Below are positions 58,801-64,000 of a DNA stretch of 64,000 nucleotides, one piece after another. This DNA is from Pyronema omphalodes. Lineage: Eukaryota; Ascomycota; Pezizomycetes; Pezizales; Pyronemataceae. Location: positions 124,001 to 188,000 of the forward strand of contig JAJJXM010000066.1 of NCBI GenBank assembly GCA_024516155.1, in the 5' to 3' direction. The notes beneath the pieces were generated by a model that was given only the letters and a program-made list of their open reading frames with translations, ran no database searches and was not told where the DNA came from. Numbering within the stretch: the first letter of the stretch is position 1; the number at the start of each line of letters is the position of its first letter. A program made the position numbers and the translations under genes.

Positions 58801-60404
58801 GGGAATTCCATTGAGCAGCATTGAAACCGGCACCAGAAATAACATATTTTACTCTGCGTTGATGTCTGAACAGAGCTTACACAACGGTGGAACCGTCCCG
58901 ATAGCAGATATGTGCACTTTCTGATCCGATGGAAGGGTTCTCTTAGGTTTGGTAGTGTACCTACATTGCCAAGTTTATGCACCCAGCTTCTTAAACATAT
59001 GCACCTTCACCGGCTTTACGTTACTTGTCCAAAATGTAAAGAGCATTGACGATTGTTTATCGCGGTGACGGCAAATACTGACCGATTGCCTTCTGACTTA
59101 TGAGACAATAATGATAGCATAACCATGCTTAAGGCCTTTCCCGGGATTTGCTTAGTTCCATAAGGATGCAGACCGTAGGCTGTAGGCATATGCCGACTTG
59201 CAGAGTTTGACGATCAAAGTAGACCGTTACAGCATATTGACTACTAATATTTTAATGTTGCAGATTTCTTGGGCCTGTACTTCTGTTAAGGTTTCCTGAT
59301 CTATATTCTGCAGAGTGCTCCGTGCACAGGTTGCATCTACATCACAATTTCCAGGCTGAATCCATATCTCTACTGCATTGCGGCTGGACGATACAGACTT
59401 CAAAGATGATCTGACTTCGGCTCGAGCATCCTGGACTGATGATGACGAGTGTTTATCACCGATTCTTATTGTTTTCACCGTTCAAGCCTAGAGTAAACAT
59501 ACATATCCTGGTCGACTTCTGCTATCCATCGGTAAAAACATTGAAACGGCGGACGATCGAGTTATGTTTGTAAAACCTACTCCGTTCACAGAAATAAATC
59601 GGCTAGTCAACATTTTGTTTCGTCAACTTCCAATTTTTAACGGCTTCGTTTGATGTTTCCGACTGATCTTCGGTGTCGTGCTGCTTATCTATTTTTGGAT
59701 CTAATACCCATTGGCATTGTTTACTTCTGGTTTGATGCATCAAGTGTGAGCCAGTGCACAAGCGTATGCACGTCGGTCACTTGAATGCAGGGATGCATCG
59801 CATTGTCCATCGAGGCGAGCAACGATGATTCGCTCATTTTCATCCAAGCCAGGCAAGCATTCGACGAAGTGATCCTTTTCGAATGGCGTGTGCAGATCCC
59901 CATGCCCACCGCAACCATCCCACCGGGGTTACCCTGCACTCAGCTAGGAATCCCCCTGGAATGGTGCGGGGTGTTGTCAGTAGTCAACCAATCACCTTCG
60001 CTTCTCCAACCGCAAGCGCTGTACCGATACATCCTGGCCAGCTGCCACTCCACCCACAACTTCGGTTTTCGTGGTCACCGTTTGTGTCAGCGTCGAAGAA
60101 TAAAGACCCCATCGTGTCCACTTGTTTGGCTTCTTCTTTTCTGTTCTTCATCCCATCAACGAGCCAGTCTCAAATTCCCCTTCCCCAAGGTAGTCGAGCT
60201 TTCAGTCTCCTGCCTTTTTTTACCCCATTTTTGCTTTCCCCTGCTTTTTGTCAAGACCTGGTGTCTTTTTGTTAATTTTTCCCCCTACCATAATTCCCCA
60301 TCACGATCAATATCAGCTAGTCTGATTTTTTTGAAGTTCCAATAATTAATTTACGTCCCATTAATAATTTCCCACTAACCCTTTTTACCCTATAAATCAT
60401 CATT
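55860..60404. other. Gene-free spacer
   Basis: No supported gene. A 60-codon frame with several Cys at 56970-57152 lacks an ATG. The last 300 bp are T/C-rich and form the promoter region of the next gene, with TATAAATC at about 60391. Confidence 0.4.
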
Positions 60405-61291
60405 ATGTCTACCTCCGCCGCCGGAACTACCTTCACCCTCCGCACCCCCGCTCACATCAAGAGCTGCCACGTCACGGGCTCTTGGGACAACTATGGAAAG
60501 CGCTACCAGATGACCGCTGATCCCGCTCACCCCGGTTGGTGGTCTCTTACTGTAAAGTTCAACATGGCACCTAGCCGCTACTGGTACTACGTAAGTTGGA
60601 GAGTTCTAGATATCTTGGCATATATTTACAAATATTACAGTACATCCTCGATGGCTACTTTGAGTCTCACGACCCAAACCGCCCCACCTGCAATGAGCCT
60701 ACCCGTAAATTGACCCTTAACATTCTCGACCACGAAGTCCCATCTCCCGCTTCCTCCCGCCGTCCTTCTCCGAACTCCTCCACCCGCTCCTCCTCCGCCT
60801 CTTCTCGCAACTCTTCCAAGCGTTGCGGAGGCGTTTATGATATCCCCAACCCCGCCGAGTACTACCCAATCAACACCCGCCGTACTCCCTCGCCGACCCG
60901 CCAGCACCGTCAGCTCACTCACATCGTCCACCCCATGCCCCGCAACCCCATGGCCGCCCACAAGCTTACTCTTGACACTCACTACGACCACTACGGCCGT
61001 CCCGACTCCATGATCTCATCCGCAGCCACCCACTCGTCAACATCACCAGTTTCGGACCGTTCCGGTTCCAGCTGCAGCACTCTTAGCAGCCGTGGCTCCA
61101 GCCCTGCTACTCCCATGTGCCAGTGCGACGAGTATGAGATCGACACCCGCGGTCACTACTGCGAGGAATACGCTGAGGAATACGACTATGACGATGAAGA
61201 CCGCGAGTACCAGTACGCCATGGCTCCCCCCGCTAAGAGCGCCGGACTTGATGATCTTGCCTACCGCTTGGAGCGCAGCCTGTGTGTTTAG
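60405..61291 (+). CDS. Protein with N-terminal CBM48/E-set-like domain, two exons
   Basis: Exons 60405-60590 and 60641-61291; the intron of 50 bp runs from GTAAGT to TTACAG; 278 residues. Residues about 8-90 (TFTLRTPAHIKSCHVTGSWD, GWWSLTVKF, RYWYYYILDGYF, RKLTLNILDHE) have the pattern of early-set, glycogen-binding-like domains (AMPK/CBM48 type): alternating strands, with Trp and Tyr positions that can stack on sugars. The rest is a Ser/Arg/Pro-rich disordered stretch (about 95-125), a His/Pro-rich middle and a C-terminal acidic Tyr-rich part (EEYAEEYDYDDEDREYQY). No signal peptide, so it is probably cytosolic and a candidate glycogen-linked or kinase-regulated protein. That role is inferred. 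Confidence 0.8.
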
Positions 61292-62756
61292 ATCGGCAAA
61301 TAGATACAGTTGCCAAATTATAATTTTTTCGATTCAACGGACTGTTCTATTTTTTCAAAAAGGAGTTTTGGGGGCATATATCAACTGGAGTTTTTTGCGG
61401 CATTTATATATATATCTATGGAGTTACGAATTTTTTTTATATCACGAAAGAAATGCACGGAGAAGCATTCAACCTACAACGTTTGGGAGGCATTCTTTTT
61501 ATAAAGAAGCATAGCGTACGGATTTACGCGGTCATTCATTATTTTTTTTCTTTTTATTATTATTTCCTTTGTTCAGTTGTCCAACGACATGAGTTATGAT
61601 CATCTTAGCGAGTTCGGTAACGCTTTCTATTGTACGATCGATATTTCGTTGTCATTTTTCTTACTGCTTGTCTGTTATCTGGTGTTTGTGTTTTCGTCTC
61701 GACAATGTTTCTACAGAGGAAGGGCCCTCTTCTGTAGATGATTGTTGGATTCGGATAGGGAAAGGGAAAAAAGGCTTGTAAGTAAGGAATAGCCAGACAA
61801 TTTACGAATCATAAAAAGAATTCTTGTTCACTGCTCATGGTGAAATTTTTATGTGCGGCGTCAAAATATTTTTTTTTTTTTTTTCAAAAGTTAAACAACC
61901 GAACACGTTGCCGGTCGCGACGATCAAACACTTGCGACTATGTAACGCCCCCTCCGATTTTCTCCCCGCTTCCATGCAGTTTATCAACTTAAATTTAGAA
62001 ACAATGATTAGTGAACCGTAACGAAGAAACGCGATGGAACATTTCACATTTTTTTTTTTCATCGGTCTATGTACGTTGGTATGCTCGCTAAATTAGAGTT
62101 GGCTACTGTCGCATCATCGGGCCCGGCGTCGCAAAAGTCGGAAGCTGTCGAAGTTTTTTTGCGGCGTACGCCGTCGCGGTACCGATGTAGGTAGAGTACA
62201 TAGCCGCCGGTCGGGAAACCCCATCACCAGGGTGTCCCCCGACCCAACTATTTTTAGGTTGCCAGGGACTCCTGGACTCCTGCGCTATAGGTTAAAGCAA
62301 CATAACAAGGCTCTTGAACAACCTTGACCCCTGAACTACATCGTCGGAGATCCTCAATCGAATTAACTGATGTAGAGGAACAATAGCAAGATCTTTGATG
62401 TTGTAGATTCGAGACACAACAACAAGGAGAGGGATTCGTCATGATGTTTTCATTCGTCGCATGATCAAATATCCCGAGAATCAGGGGAAGATGTTAACCT
62501 GGAAATGCTTAACATGCTTGGAGATATGCTTGAACAATCACAAGATTCGGACTAAAATGACTACTTCTTTTTGATATGTACAAAGTCCCTAGCCCTTCAT
62601 TCCGATTCGTCATAAAAGCAAAATACAGGTCGTTAAATCATTCCTATCGTACAGTGATGTCGTTTCAGACCATCAGACTTCTGTTATCTGCATGAACGAC
62701 GTTATTAATTACTGCAGCCATTGCGTATCAGGATACAAGAACGACTTACCATTTCC
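61292..62756. other. Spacer between convergent genes
   Basis: This is 3' flank of the E-set gene on the left and of the small minus-strand gene on the right. T-rich runs occur near 61545, 61870 and 62050. A GTAAGT..CATGCAG pair on the minus strand (62748 to about 62693) could be an intron in the 3' leader of the next gene. No gene was found. Confidence 0.4.
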
Positions 62757-63122
62757 CTACTTCCTGGCACAAGCCTTCTTGTCCCCAGTATCATGGATGG
62801 AGTTTGGAACCGCCCTCTCCACAGACTCAGGGACCATCTGCTGTACCGTCTCCGGGAGGATGGATCCACCAGCCTTAGCATGGGACTTTGAGCCAGTGGA
62901 TCCAGTGTCGTGAATGCTGTTTGGCAAAGCATCCTCTACAGCCTTAGGAACAGCCTTCTGCAAGGCCTCAGGTACAATCGACTTTCCGGTTGCATGCGAC
63001 TCTCCAATTCCGGCGTTGGCGGCCATTCTGCCGGCTGCACCGCCAATGGGGGTGCGGGAGCGGTTCTCACTCTCGAGAGGAGCGGTCTTGCTGGAGGCGG
63101 CCTGCTGCATACGAGATTCCAT
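62757..63122 (-). CDS. Small conserved-type fungal protein with two VP..LPNSIHDTG repeats
   Basis: A single frame of 121 residues from ATG 63122 to TAG. After a polar start (MESRMQQAASSKTAPLESEN) and a Gly/Ala stretch come two similar units: SIVPEALQKAVPKAVEDALPNSIHDTG and SILPETVQQMVPESVERAVPNSIHDTG (about residues 48-74 and 87-113). The pattern hydrophobic-P-E..Q..VP..VE..LPNSIHDTG is one I associate with small uncharacterised ascomycete proteins; no function is known to me. A TATATAAG box lies about 105 bp upstream on the minus strand (63223-63230). No signal peptide or membrane segment. Confidence 0.7.
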   Translation of the reverse strand: MESRMQQAASSKTAPLESENRSRTPIGGAAGRMAANAGIGESHATGKSIVPEALQKAVPKAVEDALPNSIHDTGSTGSKSHAKAGGSILPETVQQMVPESVERAVPNSIHDTGDKKACARK

Positions 63123-63222
63123 TGTTGTTATATTGTTGTTGTTTTGTTCTGCGTGTGTGTATAGTGTAGTTCGATACTGTTATCGTGTTTATGATGATCA
63201 ACAGCCGTTACCAGAAGAGACT

Positions 63223-63230
63223 TATATACC
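63223..63230 (-). promoter_or_regulatory. TATA box of the two-repeat protein gene
   Basis: TATATAAG on the minus strand lies about 100 bp before the ATG at 63122. The leader contains CAACAATATAACAACA-type sequence. Confidence 0.5.
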
Positions 63231-63930
63231 GAATTCGGATTCGAAATTTTTTTGCACAGATTCGGTCATCTGTTCGGTCCATGTCCGTTTCCAGGTTTTC
63301 CAGGAACATCGGTATTCGGGATGTGGAGATCGCGTTGTGGTGAAACTTGAATGTTGTATCGAAGCTAGAAAATGTTTTCTAGAGTCGCTTTTTAGCTCTA
63401 TCGTCGTCATGTCTTGGAGATTTTCAATCGTTTACTTTGAGGATCTTGAGAGTGCAAAAAACATTCACTGGGGTTGGGTTGCGTTAAGAAATTCCGACTT
63501 CCGGTTGATGAGTACCTTCGAGTGACGCGGCCGCATCCGATCCCGCGTCCCAAAATCCCGGTATCCGCATCCGGCCCAACAGCACCAAGAGAACCGCTTT
63601 CTGCTCAGCCATGACCACTCTACGCGCGAAATCCTGATTCCAACCCGACCAAGCCAATCAGACCTGTTACCAACGTCGAATCATTCCTGTTATTGTCACT
63701 TTCAGCATGACGGTTGGTTAGTTTAGATCTAAAAAATATATGCACTTATCATTATGACATCACACGAGCCGCTTTTCTGTAGATGCTCAAAAGCGAGCGA
63801 GCTCCCTCCCTCGTCTTTCGCTTTTTGATTTCTTCTTTCAATTTCTTTGCGACAAAAACAAGACACTTTGTCACCTTAATACATACCTTAAAAATTTCCC
63901 CAAAGGCTCGGACGATCGAAATAAATAGCA
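63231..63930. other. Intergenic region between divergent genes
   Basis: This is upstream sequence of the minus-strand gene and of the gene beginning at 63931. A T/C-rich stretch (63795-63850) lies before the latter. No other feature was recognised. Confidence 0.4.
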
Positions 63931-64000
63931 ATGTCATCTCGCGACGGACGTCGCATGGAAGCGCATGGTCGAGATTTCGATGATCGTACCCCCCTATTGC
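63931..64000 (+). CDS. Start of a gene running off the right edge
   Basis: The ATG in context AATAGCAATGTCA opens 23 codons to the window end (MSSRDGRRMEAHGRDFDDRT and on). It is preceded by a T/C-rich promoter-like stretch and an A-rich leader, as at other fungal starts. The N-terminus is polar and charged with no signal peptide. The product cannot be named from so short a piece. Confidence 0.4.
   Translation, partial: MSSRDGRRMEAHGRDFDDRTPLL

Noticed and set aside
59785..60345. 186-codon plus-strand frame
   Set aside because: It overlaps the T/C-rich promoter region of the E-set gene, has a phase rival of 130 codons and no recognisable motif.

Overview
The window comes from a filamentous ascomycete (most likely Pezizomycotina). 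The evidence is short introns of about 48-55 bp with GT..AG ends, a secreted DUF1996 protein, a Kex2-processed repeat precursor, chromodomain Ty3/gypsy elements, a fungal-type CACTA transposase and TTAGGG-type motifs. No bacterial or organellar features are visible. The species cannot be fixed from sequence alone. Gene density is low: about seven host genes or candidates in 64 kb, and all but one of them lie right of 26.9 kb.

Left third (1-19 kb) is a nest of mobile elements. Element 1 (1 to about 5270) is a nearly intact chromodomain Ty3/gypsy element: gag with a zinc knuckle, then protease-RT-RNase H, one in-frame stop, then integrase-chromodomain, a polypurine tract and a 3' LTR that carries TTAGGG-like repeats. 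Element 2 (about 5390-8998) is a decayed relative with at least six stops and a frameshift in pol. It also has a third reading frame whose ATG overlaps the pol stop (TAATG) and which runs, apart from one C-to-T type stop, across the polypurine tract into the LTR, ending in a hydrophobic segment. Element 3 (about 9733-10501) is only a chromodomain tail plus an LTR. Next comes a full-length CACTA DNA transposon (10567-17384) with matching ends and a 3-bp target duplication (ACC). It holds a broken transposase, an opposite-strand accessory gene with a probable intron, 22-bp subterminal repeats and a 411-bp (ATT)n array. A minus-strand coiled-coil, gag-like ORF (17.6-19.06 kb) follows.

Middle (19-26.9 kb) has no convincing gene but holds small inverted-repeat elements: a 1-kb foldback element with about 340-bp arms at TA, a 46-bp minimal palindrome made from the ends of the same family, and a degenerate copy of a hAT-like element. 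A cleaner copy of that hAT-like element, with an 8-bp target duplication, lies at 49.3-50.2 kb beside an orphan CACTA end.

Host genes: a tyrosine-rich secretory precursor with ten KR sites (26993-27877); a three-exon secreted DUF1996 protein (36596-38269); a multi-pass membrane protein (47086-48774); a two-exon small secreted protein with a TATA box (55503-55859); a two-exon protein with an N-terminal CBM48/E-set-like domain (60405-61291); a small minus-strand two-repeat protein (62757-63122); and the start of a gene running off the right edge (63931). They are scattered singly among long gene-free spacers and form no visible cluster or shared pathway; three or four of them enter the secretory or membrane system.
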